Made by a program: the position numbers and the translations under genes
Assembly (NCBI GenBank): GCA_026261815.1
Contig: JAMPIT010000894.1
Span: 57,507,647-57,571,646, forward strand
Origin: Monarcha castaneiventris obscurior
Taxonomy: Eukaryota > Chordata > Aves > Passeriformes > Monarchidae
Length of the DNA stretch: 64,000 nucleotides
Direction: 5' to 3'
Notes under the pieces: model-generated
Databases searched by the model: none
What the model was told of the DNA's origin: nothing
What the model saw: the letters and a program-made list of their open reading frames with translations, nothing else
Shown: positions 12,848 through 27,400 of the stretch, one piece after another
How the letters are laid out: each line of letters begins with the position of its first letter
Numbering within the stretch: the first letter of the stretch is position 1

Positions 12848-15800
12848 TTTTGAGTTTCTCTATGATTTTCTTATAAAATATTGTCATCTACTCCTTCAAA
12901 AATATAAACTCAGAGATATAGAGGGCAATTGTTGCAGGGAAAAAGGCAGAAAAAAGCTGATAGTTTTGGTAGGGAGCATTGAGACATAAATAGAAAAAGG
13001 AAAATAAGTAGCCTACATGAGCTTTTCCTTGTAGAAAATGTGATGCCAAGTGCTGCATTTTATCTAAAAGTCATGAAGTAATGTCACCAACAGAACTGTT
13101 TATTTCACACCAAACCTTTGAGTCATCAAAAGTCTGGGTATCTCCATAAAACTAACTTTAAAAAATCTTAAAAATTTCCTTGGTATATTTTGTAGCATGC
13201 TAATAAGTTTTATTTTGTAAGATGTGGATAAGAGCATGCGTGTACTGGCTTAAATTACTTTATGGCCTGGTTATTCTATTTTTTAATTTAAACGTGGCAA
13301 TGTTATAAAGACTTCTGTTTATTTTAAAAATTTGCATTTAAATTTTGGCACACAAGTGTTGAATATTTGGATTCATATAATGCTTCCGTTTTTGAGGTAT
13401 CTAGAAATAATAGAAACTATGTCAGGCTGAAAAAAAATTAAAATCCCCCTCAACACTTTGTTTGTTGCTGTGTCACGAAGAGAATCCGCAACTTTACTGG
13501 CATCTGACCTTGGGATGCCTCTTTGGGAATGTTCTGCCCTTTCCAGGCTGATTTCGTGACAGTCCTTATAAATTTAATTCCTGGAGCATTCTGTCTGTCT
13601 GCTCAGTGAGATCTTTTTGTTAAGGAGGATTTTGGCTGCTGCTTCCAGTCTGCTTTTCTTGTTTGAGCAACTTCACAGATGATGTAGCATCACCCTGTTG
13701 CTATTCTGTGTTCTTTGCTTTGGGGCTGAAGAGGACGTGCTCAGAAACTTGGATGTCAGTTGTCCTTTGGAATTGGTGCAGAGACTCTCTGCCAGCTTGT
13801 ATCTCATTTGGGATACAAACCCTATGTTTAGGAATTTATTTTACCCATGTCTAAAGGTATTGAATTTATTTCTGATTCAAAAAGCAGGGACATTACTAAA
13901 AGAAATTTCATTCAGCCTCTTTCTTGTCACTTCCAGAGCAACTAATCCTTGCACAGAGCTAAGACAGTCAATGCTTACTCACTGGTAACAGGTCAGGATG
14001 TTCAAGGAATTTAGGATTTGTCCTTTCCTAAGAAAAATATCCTCTCCATGCTTGGCTTGATGGAAAATGAAGGTTGTTAATCTGGCAGTTGGTGAAGAAT
14101 CTAATAGGGAAAACTACATTTTTTGCATTGGTGTGTGGTGGGTCATTTTTCTGTGTGTTACTTCTTCCCAATGCACCCTGATGTCCCAGGAAGGAAAGAG
14201 CACGGATCATGAATAAGCGCTTGTGAGTGGTCTTCATGGCAGAGTGTAAGGGTGGATTTATGGATCATACATCACTCCAGGAAGCCTTCCATGATTTTTG
14301 CCTATTAAATAGTAGGGCTTGATTCATGGTTGCTTTGCATTCCTTTTATGGTGTTTGCCACAGAGAACAAGCTTTAAGCCTGTCTGAATTGAGCACCAAA
14401 GCTGAGGAGAAGAAACTAACAGATCGGCATTTAGGTCAGGAAGTGTCTGTTCCATAGCTGCCACCAGCCAGTGAAAAGCGCTCTAGTTAAGTCCTAATTT
14501 TGGAAAACCTATCCAGCAAAATAGCTAGCAGTGATTATTAGCCATTTTCTGGAAACTCTTGTGTATGATATTGTCTGTAAAGGGAGCAATTTTCCTGTGA
14601 TTTTTTTTCAAGGAGAACATTTACTCTGTTGACATGGCTATACTGGCATAACACTGCTACTATGGGTAACTGATACATACTATATTTAAAAAGGATATTT
14701 TCTGGGGCAAATCACATCTATCTTAACACTCATCAGTTTGTTATCTCATTGAGAAGGTCCTGAGCAATATTACTTAGAGAAGTTGAATGGCTTGCTGAAA
14801 TCCTGAAGCTTGCTGAAATCCAGTAGCAAAGAATAGCACCTCACAAGCCTCAAGACTTATGGCTTTGTTGTGCAGTTGTGCTGGTGTAATTCACATGGGA
14901 TGCATGTTTTAGAATAGCTTGTGATTTAGTGAGGCTCTACTGCAGGAGAATTTTTGCTTGCTAAGTTTTCTATTCCTAACATATTGGTTCTACCATGCTT
15001 CCTCAGTTCCAGTCATGTAACAGTGAATCCTGAAATGTTTGTGACAGGGAATGTCAGAAACTGACTCTTACGTTTAACTATGAAGTGAGTTGCACATCTT
15101 CTTATCAAACATAAAGTCTTGATATTAAAATGGTCACTGCAGCTGGGTGTGTGCACAAACCAAAAAAGAAACGTTTATGTGAGCTTAGATTTATTTTTTT
15201 CTGTGCTCTTCTGCTGCAGGGGTTGGGCTCTGCACAAAATTCTGTAACTATTCTTCAGTTCTGCAGTGCTCTGCTCCATGACTCACTGTACATCAAAATT
15301 TTCTGTCAACTGTAGCTATGGGAATTACCATGGTTCCTTGAAATCCTTTTATAAATAAGACAGTTATCCTATGAAACCTTTACTGAAATCAACTTTATTT
15401 ATATATTTTCTATTTTTATATTAGAAAGCGATTTTTTTTTTCTTAAGGCATGGGAGGCAGTTACATTGTTCATCAGTTTTATTGCCTTCTGTCAAATCAC
15501 TGGCCTAAAACCACACTGTTTGCCCCCTAATTTCATGCCTCATTATGTATTTGGAGAGAAAATGGTCCATTTGTCTGCAACTGATAGGCCTGTTAGCAGG
15601 TACCAGCAACTACTGTGAATAGTCCCAGTCTAAACATAGCAGTTTTTGACTTTCAAAAACGAATGTAAACCCTTTACATATTGTATTAGGCTGTGTTTCT
15701 TTAAAAAGTGTTCAAGCAATCAGATTTTCATGCTTTATCCTCTGTCATTGTTTTGAAAGATACATAGGGAAAGACTCTGACAAATGGTGGAAGGAAAGTC

Positions 15801-18508
15801 AAGTGTTTAGCGTCCCCCCTCAAAAACCACAATAAAACATGTTCAGCCTAAGCCCACTTTGTTGATGTACTTTGCAGTATCAAAGCCAAACCAAGGCTAG
15901 TGCTTATAATGCTTGAACTAAGCAATGTATGAGTCAGTCAGTCTAGAGCTTATCAAGTGTTTTACACTATATTAGAAGTTACAGCACCAGTTTTCTTTAT
16001 AGATTTTATTGAATCCAGATAACATAAGAGCACATGTCAGCTTCCAGAGGAAATGAATATGGGTTTATACTAGCAGGTGTAGGGACAAAAGCATGTCCAA
16101 ACCGAAAAGTGTAATGAATCCTAAAGACAACCTAGAAAAAGTTTCTTAGCTTTGACATTAATTATAAGCTTTGATTTTTCAAACTAAAAATTTTTGTCTT
16201 TTGCCTTTATTGAAAGCTAAAGAACAGAAAAGATGATACCATGCAACATGCAGTTAAAATTTCTTTGTGGAGGCAGTGACATTTTATACTTCATTTAGAC
16301 TTCTTGCTTCTCTGGCTTTTAGTGTCATTCCAGTGCCAGCATTGCAGCTGAGGGGAAGGGGAATGTCCTGTGTGTCCTCTAAGTGTGTCCCCATGTGCCC
16401 ACAAAGTGATGAGGGAAGGCTCCATGTGTGTATCTAATCCCGGGTTCCCAGGATCAGCTGGAGTCTGCTCCAGGCCCACAGTGTAGGCTCAGTAATGAGT
16501 TGCTTTGAGATTCCAGGGTCTTTTTTATACTATATTTGAACACCTTCTTCCAGAATATCTTCAAATAGCTTGTTAAGGCAGCTCATACCATCAGCTGGGT
16601 TTGCTCATCCATGTCATAACATTCTTCTCTTTCCACTGCCAACTTCAAATGTTCTTTTTAAGTTTTTCCCTGGGTAAGCTGAATACCAGCTTCACAATAA
16701 TGACATGCTATCAGTTTATCTGCAATGGTTTTCCCATGTTTGTCTCTGAGGCAGCTGCAGCATGTTAGTCTGCTGGTTTGATTCTGACAAAATTCTGCTT
16801 TTCCCCAATAATATTTCTGATATAAGCATTCCTTGTCCTCTAAGAAATCTTTGTTGCTGTCATATCTCAAAGGTTTTGTTTTTTGTGTCAGTAAATGTGA
16901 ATTTGCTATCATCTATAACCACGCTTACTGTGGAAAAATGAATTATTCACCGTTTAAGTAAATTTGTGTTTGGAAAGTCTATGGTTTTCCTGAACTTTAT
17001 AGTTAGCAAATTGTTGGGACTTTTTGCATCTATTTCTTACTTTGGATCAGCTCAGTGTAACTCTCAGAGAATTGAATTGCTTTGTACATCCTTGTCAGTA
17101 CCAATTTTTCACTGACAGGGTACTGTGTTGATTCTCTGTTTATGTAGGACAATCAATGTTGCTGTGTGACTGAGAATAGAGTATACTTTTATTTCTTTTA
17201 GTCAGTAGCAAGATATTTAATCTCTTGTTTTTGATGGTAGAGACTTTTTAAAAATTAATTGAGATGTTTTTGTAGTTACTGAACCATCCAGTTTTCTCCA
17301 AATCTGGTTATGTTAGGAAGTATCACATGCTTTTGCATAGCTGATAAAAATGTGCTCAGTGGTGGCTGAAATCCTAGAGGAATCATGGTTTCCCAATGTC
17401 ATGGGGCTAATTTTGATTCTGAAATTTTCTTCAAGCAATTCTGAAGTGCAAAGAACAGTTTTGTTATTGGGAGTGATACCATTTTATCGAGACTCCAGGT
17501 TCTCATTCTTTAGCAGGAATGAAAAGATTCCCATTATTTGCTTGTCCAGCTGGTGTCTAGTCATCTGGACATCATTTCAGGTTTCTGGTTGTAAGACAAT
17601 TGCTAATTGCTTTGAACACATCTCCTGGTACTTTTTCAGTTTTTATTTTCAAAGGAGAAACTGCCTTTTTCTCTTACAATTTTAGTATTTTAATTTTAGT
17701 TTAAAAATGTTCATAATTGTGTAGTGACACTTATCTTTCAGATATTTGAAATTCATATTATCCTTTCTGAACATGTTTTGTTTTGTTTTTATGTCTTTAT
17801 TACTCTCCAGCTGTCGGAGACAAACATTTGGGCCATTTTTTTCGTTGAATTCATGTTATTTTAAATACGTAAACATACCGCTGGAACAGTTCCTTAATTA
17901 TTCACTTTAATGGACTGTGACCAAAATGTTGTTTTCCTTTTGTGTAATTTCCTCTTGTTATGTAATCTCAGTGTTTATGGTGGTTTTTATTGCTTTCTTT
18001 TATTTTGAAGCCTATGCATATTACGTTCATCCAGCCTCTTTGCAGTACGACACTATAAAGAGTGGAAGAATTTTAGAAGTCTCCATGGCTCTTACTTTAA
18101 ATGATAAACATGCATTCACTAACTATCTATGGATTTTGAAATATTAGGAAGTCCTTGGAGAAGTCCTTAGTATCTCAAAATTCATTAGCTTTGTACAAGT
18201 GTCCAGTTGTCGTATTTTGGCAGCCAGGAGCCACATTAATGATCTACAACTTGCATGTGTCAATTGCTGCATAAAAAAATTAGAGCAAACCAAAGAATTT
18301 AGTTGTACTTCTGTTGTTGCAAGCAAATAGATATTAGGAAGCTTGTCCAGAAAATGGTTCAGCAAATAGATTCTGAGTGACGTAGGCTGAGAAAATTTCT
18401 CCCTCAAAGGGATACTTCATATTGTTAATATTTGATAGCATCTTAGAAATTCTCAGCTGGAATTGTTACAATATTGTTATTGATACAGTATTGATCAGAC
18501 TGGAGAGG

Positions 18509-18572
18509 TGTTTTAAATCTCTCCAGGATTTTAATCTGGATGTTTTAAATCTAACCAGGATTTTAACCTGGA
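18509..18572. repeat. 32-bp tandem duplication
   Basis: Copies at 18509-18540 and 18541-18572 both start TGTTTTAAATCT and end CTGGA, with three differences. Confidence 0.92.
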
Positions 18573-21317
18573 TCTTCTCAAAATAAAGAGACACTTGAAA
18601 GATCCTGTTGTGCAGGCTCATCCTAAAGTTAGTGGCTTCATTAAGTAAGGGACATGCAAAAGAACTTCCAGAATTTTCAGTCTCAGGAGAAATGTTCTCA
18701 TAAATTAATGTTTTGTATATTTATTAGATTTCTCAGATTGTAAGTGCTTTTTCTTTCACTCTCTGGGTGGTACAACGCAGTGAAGTACACAGAAGCATCT
18801 GCTTTGTTCTGGGTTTGTTCCCATGAGGTAACTTGTACTCTGCACAGTGGTACATTCTTCTGCTGACGGAGGGGAAAGCTAATTTTGTGAAGTGAAATAT
18901 GGTCACTGTGTACTGTGCTTGGCGCAGGGTGAGTGCTCTGGAGTTAGGTCAGACTTGTATTCAGTGGTTTGTTTTCAGTGTGGTTTTGTGCCTTAGCACT
19001 GGTAGTTTTATATTTGTTTGTTTGTTTTTTAACGATGGAAAGCATCAGAAAATAATGGCGAACATATAAAAATACAATAAAGATTTTTTTTGTTTGGGAT
19101 TGGATTATTTATGATGCCAAGTAGGATGGATATTAATTGTTTTGACTTGTCTTTACTCTCCAGATAGTACCATGACTAACAGAAAAAAAGGCAATGTGCT
19201 ATGTTACAGTCATTTGCATGGAAAAACTGTATAACTATCCAATCCTTTTCAGACTGTTGTCTCCCCAAGCACCAAATGATGTCTGAATTATCATTTTTCA
19301 AGCAGAAGCACAAGCAGGCTGATGCCTGTACAGTGCAACCCTGTGGGAAAAGTTTTTGAGCTTTGCAAAGTGTTTAGCTCTGAGAAGCTAAAGCAGATGT
19401 TAGTGCAGAAAGAATTTATGCCAGAACTTAGGATGAACAGAAGGGGAAAAGGTACCAGAGGAAAACAAAATGAGCGATGAGGCTGGACTGGGAATAGAGT
19501 AAATGGAAGACCATAGAGGACTGACTGAGAACCTAACTTAGAGATGAACTGAGAATGCAAGTTAGTAAGACTCAAGGACTGGGAAAGAAAGGATTGAAAG
19601 AGAAAGACTAAAAGAGCAGAAAAGGCAGAAACAAAATAAATGGAAATAATGCAGTCCAAAGCTCTGAAGTTACTGCAATTTTTCCCCCTCCAGTTAATTT
19701 CACTTGATAAAATTATAATGTGTAAGAAATCTGGCTTTGATCCTTCTGGCAGTCTAGGTACCCTTGTTTCTCAAAATAGGGAAAATAGCAAGAAGCTAAT
19801 GTGTTTTAACTTAAGGAACCAAATATGAGAAAATCCTGTACAATTGTTGCTTTCTCTTTAGTTTACAAAGTAAGAGTTATTTGTCAAGTCGTCGGTGCAG
19901 AATACTCTCCTGGTCACCAGCTTAGTATTTTTTCCCCATGTTTTTGCTAAATTTTATGAACACTGAAAGCTCAGAATATGGACCCATAAGAGTTAAAATA
20001 TTAGGTAAGACTAGTGGTAGTATCAAACTCTGTAAATACTCGTGTTGTTTTGTTTAAACAACTGCTTTGAGAAAGAAAGGTGGCAAGTGGAAAACAGTTT
20101 GGTGATAACTTGCTTGCAGAGACTGTGTTAAGAATAAGCTTACCAGCTTTAGTTTGGCTCACATACTGAAGCAAACAAGTTTAAAACGATATGTAATAGT
20201 AATCAATGCCCAGAGCTGGAGCCGGGGGCATAAATTACACTGTCATTGTATTAGCAAAAGCAGAGACTGAGGCTGTGGCTTCTATTGAGATTGTCACAGA
20301 ACTTAAATAAAATTATAAAATACTTAATTAATATTAAAATGTTCCACAATCATAAGCTAAGAAAATATATTTCAAGAATGTATCCACTCTTTTCCCAAAA
20401 GATAACATTTTGGTTATGAAGAAACTAGGATGCGAAGACTCAAGAGCAAGGTATGGGCTACTAAAACCTGAAAATTCGAGCAGAAGAGAAATTTCTGACT
20501 GTTCATTGTGCTAACTGCCTCCATCTCAAATGGTTTCAAAATGTGCGCATCATGCTTTTAGGTAAGGCTCACTTCAAGGATGTATTTACCCCTGAGTGGA
20601 AAGCCGTGGCTCTTTGTTGCAGTGAAAAGCAGTTGACAGCAGTTGTATAGAAGAATAATTTCTCTAGGAATATTTGATTGCAGGTGTATTTATTAATACT
20701 GAATTATGATGCAGTATGCCAGGTTTTTCTTTATCCCCCACTCTTCTGGTCTTCAGGAATGTCACTAATGTTCACAAAGGGAAAGGGCAAGAACACAAGA
20801 GAAGTCAACTCAAATTTTCTTGAGGTGCATTATAAAAGACCCATGCCAGGCATGAAAGTGACCAAAGCACTGACTTGATCTTTTGTTTGTAGGCTGACTT
20901 CATCCTTAAAGGAACAAATTAGAGGTGTGTCAGCAGTCACATACTGATGTTCCATCAGTGTAAGGTGTTGCTTTGTGGTCTCCCAGAGCAGCGTGCTTAG
21001 TCTTGACTAAAAGCTGACAAATTATCACAATTTCCTCTTTGCTATGCATGTCTGACACATCTTTTTGCATTCTGCTCTCATCAGTGGTACTCTAAAATTT
21101 CCATGCAGTGTCACATTGCAAAACCAAAGCATGAGTGGTTACAAAGTAGTTTCTGATTTGAAGCTGAATGTTTAATTTTAAATGAGGTGATGACAGATTT
21201 CAAACTGAGCATGTTTAAAATTTGAAAAAAGTATTTGGTGTCATCAGACAATTCTGACTAGCATTGCACTGTAGATATACAGATAAATTAATGGGGACTA
21301 CCACAGTCTTTCTGTAG

Positions 21318-21413
21318 GAAAAAGAAAAAAAGAAAAAGAAAAAGAAAAAGAAAAAGAAAAAGAAAAAGAAAAAGAAAAAGAAAAAGAAAAAGAAAAAGAA
21401 AAAGAAAAGAAAA
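21318..21413. repeat. Hexanucleotide microsatellite (GAAAAA)n
   Basis: About 15 copies of GAAAAA run nearly uninterrupted, forming a purine-only strand. Confidence 0.97.
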
Positions 21414-24400
21414 TGTCACGGACTTGAATGGGAGCATAAAAAGGAAGGATCAGATTAAAATTCTGGTCTACCTGGTGGGGAATATACTGATGCTGTATTT
21501 AGCCTTAGTTTGTTCTTTTCACAAACTTTTACTTCTTCCTTACCAATTGCCCCTTAATATCCTTCTCAGTGTATTTTAATCTGGCAAATATCTTCTGAAC
21601 AGCAAGCTCATATTGTATCTTGCAGTTCATGGAAATTCTTCAATGTCTTTATTAAGATTCCCTCACCTCTGTTCAGTTCAGAAGGTCTTTAGAGCTCTTG
21701 CTTTTTCACACTATTGTCTCCTATGTTGTTTTCTTACCATCAGTAATGTTTTGATACTCAGAAAGAGACAAACAATAGAAGATCAGCTATTCTGTTAGAA
21801 TCAGCATTTCAATTGTTACAATGATAGCTTGATCCTGAAATGAGATCTGCCTGCAATGAAATTGCTGGGATTTTCTGTAACAGGTAAGCGGTGTAAATGT
21901 GCTAGTGAATGCTTCAGTTACACACATTTTCCTAAAAGTTTGCTTGTGCAAGCCTATCTGCTGCCCAGAGAAGCATAAAACCAAAAGCATTCCCATTAGA
22001 GTAGCAGGTGGAGGGCTGTTAATCAACTGAGTTTCTTGTTAAAAAGATAATTGAAAAGTCTTCCTCAGCTAAGTCTTGACCCAGAGCCTGTTGAAATCAG
22101 CAGGTGGCTCTGAGTCAGACCTGGTCTGCAGTGTTTCAGTGAAATTAACAGTAAGGCAGAAACTGCCATGGGTATTTGTTTTAACAGGATCTCCCATCAC
22201 TTAATCTCCAGGAAGGAGGTAGAATACATTAGTTAGTTCTTCTAGTGCTTTTTTTAAATTGGGAGATAAGAGACATTCCTGGGACTGGTAGTTTTATGTT
22301 GATTCCATGACTCTATGTACCACTGAACAGGACAATGACTAAACAAGTGACAGCTTTGATAGAAATCTACTATATCTGGAAATAGTGCACATAGACTTAG
22401 AGACTTGGAATAGTTCTAGCTGCCTACATTATCTTGCTCAGCCTCTGAGACGTTACAGTTCATTGATCTTTCTCCTGCTGTAATTCTGTCTCAACTTCTG
22501 CTTGCATCCTTCAAGACTGCTTTCCTGCCAGAGCCTCTGAGAAGATACTGTCCTAATCTTGGTGTGGTGCTGCCTTATCTGAAACAGGTCCCTGAAATTT
22601 CTTAATGCCATGTTTTTACTGCAGAGGTAGTATGCATCAGCTGCACTGGCAATAATTAATGAGAAATTTATGTGACTCTCAGGATAACACCAAATTATGT
22701 GGCTTTTCTTTTTTTTTTTTTTTAGCTAACCAGATATATTTTTAAATTGCACAGAGTGGCTGAGTCCCCATTTTGGTCCTATGCTAATTTTCACTGTATT
22801 TAAATTATATCCTTTTTGGGCCAGTTGGCTTGTGTGGAAAACATTGCTTCAGCTAGAGAATTGTATTTGGTAGGAACTGAATAAGCAGCAGTGGTCAGGA
22901 TGTAATTGAACTAATTCTGCAGTGACAGTGAGCCTTGAGTTTGGAGTATCCCATACATTGCTCGCGTGAAGTGTGTTTCTCTATAAAATATCAGCTGTGA
23001 AGTGAGTACTCTGTATTTTCTAAAAGGAAAAATTGCTGTTTGTGGGAACCCAGAGTGCAGAGAATATTGCTCTGCCTGTTTTGAAGAACTTAACCCCCCT
23101 GAACAATACAGTTTTTGACCTTTATCCGTGGAGAAAACTGCCTACACTCTGGGAAGAATTAAAATCTACACCAATGTGAACTAGATAGTAGAATATTATG
23201 TAAGAATGGCACAGGGTGAAGAATTTAGAGGTTTTGAGTTTATGTAGTAAATAGATAAATAGTGAGGTTTCCAAAACAGGATGTTTACATCATTTTAGGC
23301 TTTGTGCTTCTTCTTCAAGACCTCCATTTTCTGCAGTAGAAGTACCTTAGCATGACTGGATAGAATTTGCAGCAGTTCCTGTCTGCGTTACAAGGTGATT
23401 TACTGGACATTGGTGGAAAGCTAAAAATATCTGTCATTTCAAATTTCTATTGGCTAAAATGCCTTTAAAAGGGCTGCAAAATCTTGATACGAGGACACTC
23501 GCAGCATTTTTCTACTCTTGCTATGTTCCTTGTAACCTTGTAGCTGATAAGAACTTAATAAACAACTCTTTGAAGAAGAAGAAACTAAATGCTGGTCTGT
23601 CCCATCCTTTTAGGGAATTTCTAGCAAGGACTCTGAGATTTTCTCCCATCAGGAGAGTTGATTTATGGCACAAAACGTGTCAGTTGTTTTTAATGTTCTG
23701 CATTTTTATTGCCTGTATATGTTTTCTCATGTTGCTTCCAAGAACAGAGATACTGATGTCAGTTTTCTGCGTGCTGGCTGTTTACAGAGGGTTTGGTGAG
23801 GGCTGATCCTCCTAGACATAAGCAGGCAAGAGAGGGAGTGTGCCAGTGTCTCGTATTCCTCCCCTGGAAATGTAATGTGTAATGCCATCTTGTGGAGCTG
23901 TGTTACATTCATCTAGAGGAAAACGAGTAACAAATTCTCTGGGTTTGGTGGGTGCTTTCCCTTTACCTCAGAGGAAGACGTGCACATTTATCTTTAATAA
24001 ACCACAGAGTTCTAAAGCTTTATCAAGAAGGGTAAATAATTCATGGCTTCAGAATAACACAAAGGTACTTACAAAACAAAGGTTGTGAGGGAGACAATTT
24101 AATATTCTTGATCAACGTGTTAAGTATATCTCTTCATACAACACAATATTGTTCTTATTGACATCATAGGAAAGGAGAATTTTAAGGAATTTCATAGGAA
24201 AGATATGAAAGAGAACCAGAAAGTGCCTTTCTGGATGTGTCGGCTCTTAACTTGACAGAAAGAATAGAGACAGTATATTGCCTGTCTAAAAGACTAACAA
24301 GAAGGTGATGGGAGCTGTCACTATAGCTTGATTGGAGGCCTCTAAATACTTGATGAGAGGATCAGTCATAATGAGCTTTAAAAGTGATGGCAAATATCTT

Positions 24401-27400
24401 ATGGTTAATGCAGCAGAGAAGGGATGGTCAGCAGAAGGTTGCAAAGAGCAAAGATATTGGCAAGCAAGGCTGATGATTTGTGCAGCAGCATTCTTCATAA
24501 ATCTATTATCTGTAAAACATGCAAACTATGCTTTTTACTATTTGCTGTTAACATAATTTCTGACAAATAAATATTCTTTATCTTCACTTTTTCCTTCTGT
24601 CAAATGTGTCATTGTAGCACAGCATCACATGGGGTATGGCATAGTTTTCGTTTTGCAGCCAAAGCATACAAAATGAGACACTTACATGACATAGATGCTT
24701 GAAGAAGTGGTAGCTGTAGCATATCTCAAACAACAATGCTTAATTCTTCATTGGCTTTCTTTTGCTTTCCTAGCAAACCACAACTGTGTCACTCAATTGA
24801 GTGGAAGTAGGTGAACAGGTAACTATTGGTTCTGTGAGTCTGAAATGAACAGCAGAGGTGGTATGGTGTGCCTGGGGTGCTTAGCATGTGTGTAGGTCAG
24901 TGCATGCTGTTTAGCCAGTATCTGATGCTTAGAAAAGAGGAGAATCAACTTCTCTGTGTAAATTTGATTTGGTTTTTGAGGGTTTTTTTTGGTTTTGTTT
25001 TTTCCCCACACTGCATGTGTTTCAGCTATGCTCTGCTAGTTTTAGCATCTTTTAAAATATGTTTCAGGAATTCAGTATTACTTGCAACAATTCAAGAAGA
25101 TTGAATTTCAGGTTTATATGTGGGAATTATCATACTTGGGAAACTTCATATTTATACCCATGCTTGGTGGTATGCCAAGGATTCTTTGTAAGAGTTGACA
25201 TTTTTCAGCTGAAAAAGGATGATGCTACTTGGTTTATGTGACCCATCACAACTGCTAAGACTGATAGGATTTCAAATATTGAGTTTTTACTTTCTTTGGA
25301 AATATTCTGAAACAGTCTGGGGGTAAAATCAGCAGATGAATCAGTTTAGCTTGCTTGCTAGCATTCTGTGAGCTGAGAAGGAGGTTATATCAATTTATTA
25401 ATATCCTAGCTTTTTGTACTGTTCCAGACACTTCTGTAAGATTATTTTCTGAATGCTGTATCTGTAAGTGTTGATCCAGAGAGTAATAATACTTCTAGAT
25501 AATGTCTATGGGAAATAAAAAGAAAACTTCCTCCACTCCAAAATCTCAGGAAATTTCAGTCTTTCTGTGTCTTTGACAGGATAAAAAAGATCTGTGGTAG
25601 ATTCCTAAGGTAAGATCCCTATCTATTGAAATAAAAGGAAATTAACTCCTTACTGCCAGGGTACATTTTACAGTCAAAGAGTACTTCTGTATCATATGAA
25701 AGGAGACTCTTGCCATCCCCAGTTAAAGAGTTGCTGGCTCCACTTCATCTCTTCTCAATTTCCTGGAAGGAACATAGCCCAGAGGTGTTCTTAAATTATG
25801 CTGGAGTTGAATACATACTTAAAAAGATGATGGGAAGCCACTCATAAGTGAGTTTTGAACTTTGGTGCAAAAAAGTGGTTTAGGTCACTTGAAAGAATGA
25901 CCCTCAAAGATATTAGCAAAACTAGATTTAATATAAATATGCAAAAGCAACAGTGTTAACGAAGTTCAGTGCAAGGCTCACTTCATTACTTACTACAGAG
26001 ATGAGGCACACAAAGGGAAATCTGCTTGGAATCAATTTAGAATGATTTGCATGCAGGGTGGAAGCCCAAAAGGGTGTAAGGGTGCAAGAGGGTAAGGGAG
26101 ACCCTCCCACTGAGTTACAAGGTTCACAGTGGAGCCCTTGGTTTCCAACCTGATGGAGCCCTGGTGAAGCTGAGCCCAAACTCAGCCCCACACTTGGTCA
26201 ATGATTTATTTCTGAAGGATTTAGCAGCACTTAATCATTGACTAATTTAAAATTTGAAAAACAATTCAGTAGGATTTATATGAGCTCAAGAGTAACTTTA
26301 AGTGTGGATCTGAGAAGGCAATATTCACTCTATGCTTGTTATGTACACATAGACACAAAGGACTATGTACAAGGGTGTACCTGTTAAATTCCCCTAGAGC
26401 TCAGTGAAATGTGTTGGTTGCTGTTGCCTCACTGGGCAAAGGGTATAACCATGAGGAGGTGGGTATCAGCCAAAGCCCTGTTGGCACCTTGTGTTGATCA
26501 CCCTCTGAGTATCTGAAACCTGAGGGCTGGTGAACTCCGAGAGGCTTCCCATTTGGAGGGAGATGCTGGCATAGCCCACTGTGTGCCATGAAAGCTCAGA
26601 GGGCCTCACAGGACTGCTGCTTATGGTTTGCAAGTTGTTTGGCTTTAGTCATCTCTCAGTCCCCATCCTGGCCATAATCCAAGGTGGCAATTAGTGGAAT
26701 TTTCCTCAGAAGTCGGTTACATTAATATTGTTTCACTCTGGCTATGATTCAGGCAAATAATGTTTCAAGGCTTCGAGGCCTTGTTCTGTTAGACAACAGA
26801 AGTTCCTTAGGCAATAGAACTTCCTGGGAACAGACTGATAAGTTCAAGGGAGCTTAATTGCCCAGAAGCCATTAATAAAGGCTGAGGCCTAACAAGAATT
26901 CCTGAGATTGTTGGGCGGCCTGAAAAAAGGGAAGCGTGGGGGGATGCACCACCAAAAACCTAAGCATAAGACCTTTATTTTGCATTAATTCATTGCCACT
27001 CTTAATGCTACATAGGCAAATGAGAACTGGTTCTTCTGCTGAAAAGCCTGTTTGTGATTTACAGTTTGTTTTATAAAAGAATTTAGGAAGGACTGTTAAA
27101 ATGCAGCAGGTCTTACAAATTAGGTGGAATTTCAGAGCTCAGTTCAGGCAACTGTTACACAGACTGTGGCTTATTCTGGTGAACTACCGGGGGCACAGTA
27201 GTGTACTAAAGGGTAAATAAGATTTAGGAAACCTGACCTGTGGAGATTTTAATTCAGGTAACTAAAGCTTAGTTCCTCAGAATATTGCTCACCATGAATT
27301 ACATGTAATTTGTTTTGGAAACTCAAGTGTTCACCAGGAAATTTTGTCTCACCTTGGTTTCCCAATGAATTTTACTTTAGTGCAGGTACCACATAAAGGA

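Larger units (their letters stand above)
10316..21317. other. Intergenic, AT-rich, no gene seen
   Basis: ORFs here are short, overlap on both strands and lack splice or family support. Notable items are tandem duplications near 12620, 12776 and 18509 and a 91-bp segment with inverted ends at 13471-13561. Enhancers for FSHB or ARL14EP could lie here but none is recognisable by eye. Confidence 0.7.

Noticed and set aside
14740..14830. Wording similar to a MIR SINE core (TTAGAGAAGTTGAATGGCTT)
   Set aside because: Only about 25 bases resemble the consensus, and the block also contains a local duplication of GCTTGCTGAAATCC.
16658..16912. 84-codon minus-strand ORF with CCSCLRDKH and ACHYC, resembling a zinc-finger pattern
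   Set aside because: Cysteine and histidine spacing fits no family I know, and there are no splice sites or neighbours that support an exon.
26590..26960. Possible old LTR with ATTAATAAAGGC near 26870
   Set aside because: A poly(A)-like signal alone is weak evidence. No ends, duplication or known family wording could be found. RepeatMasker with an avian library would settle it.
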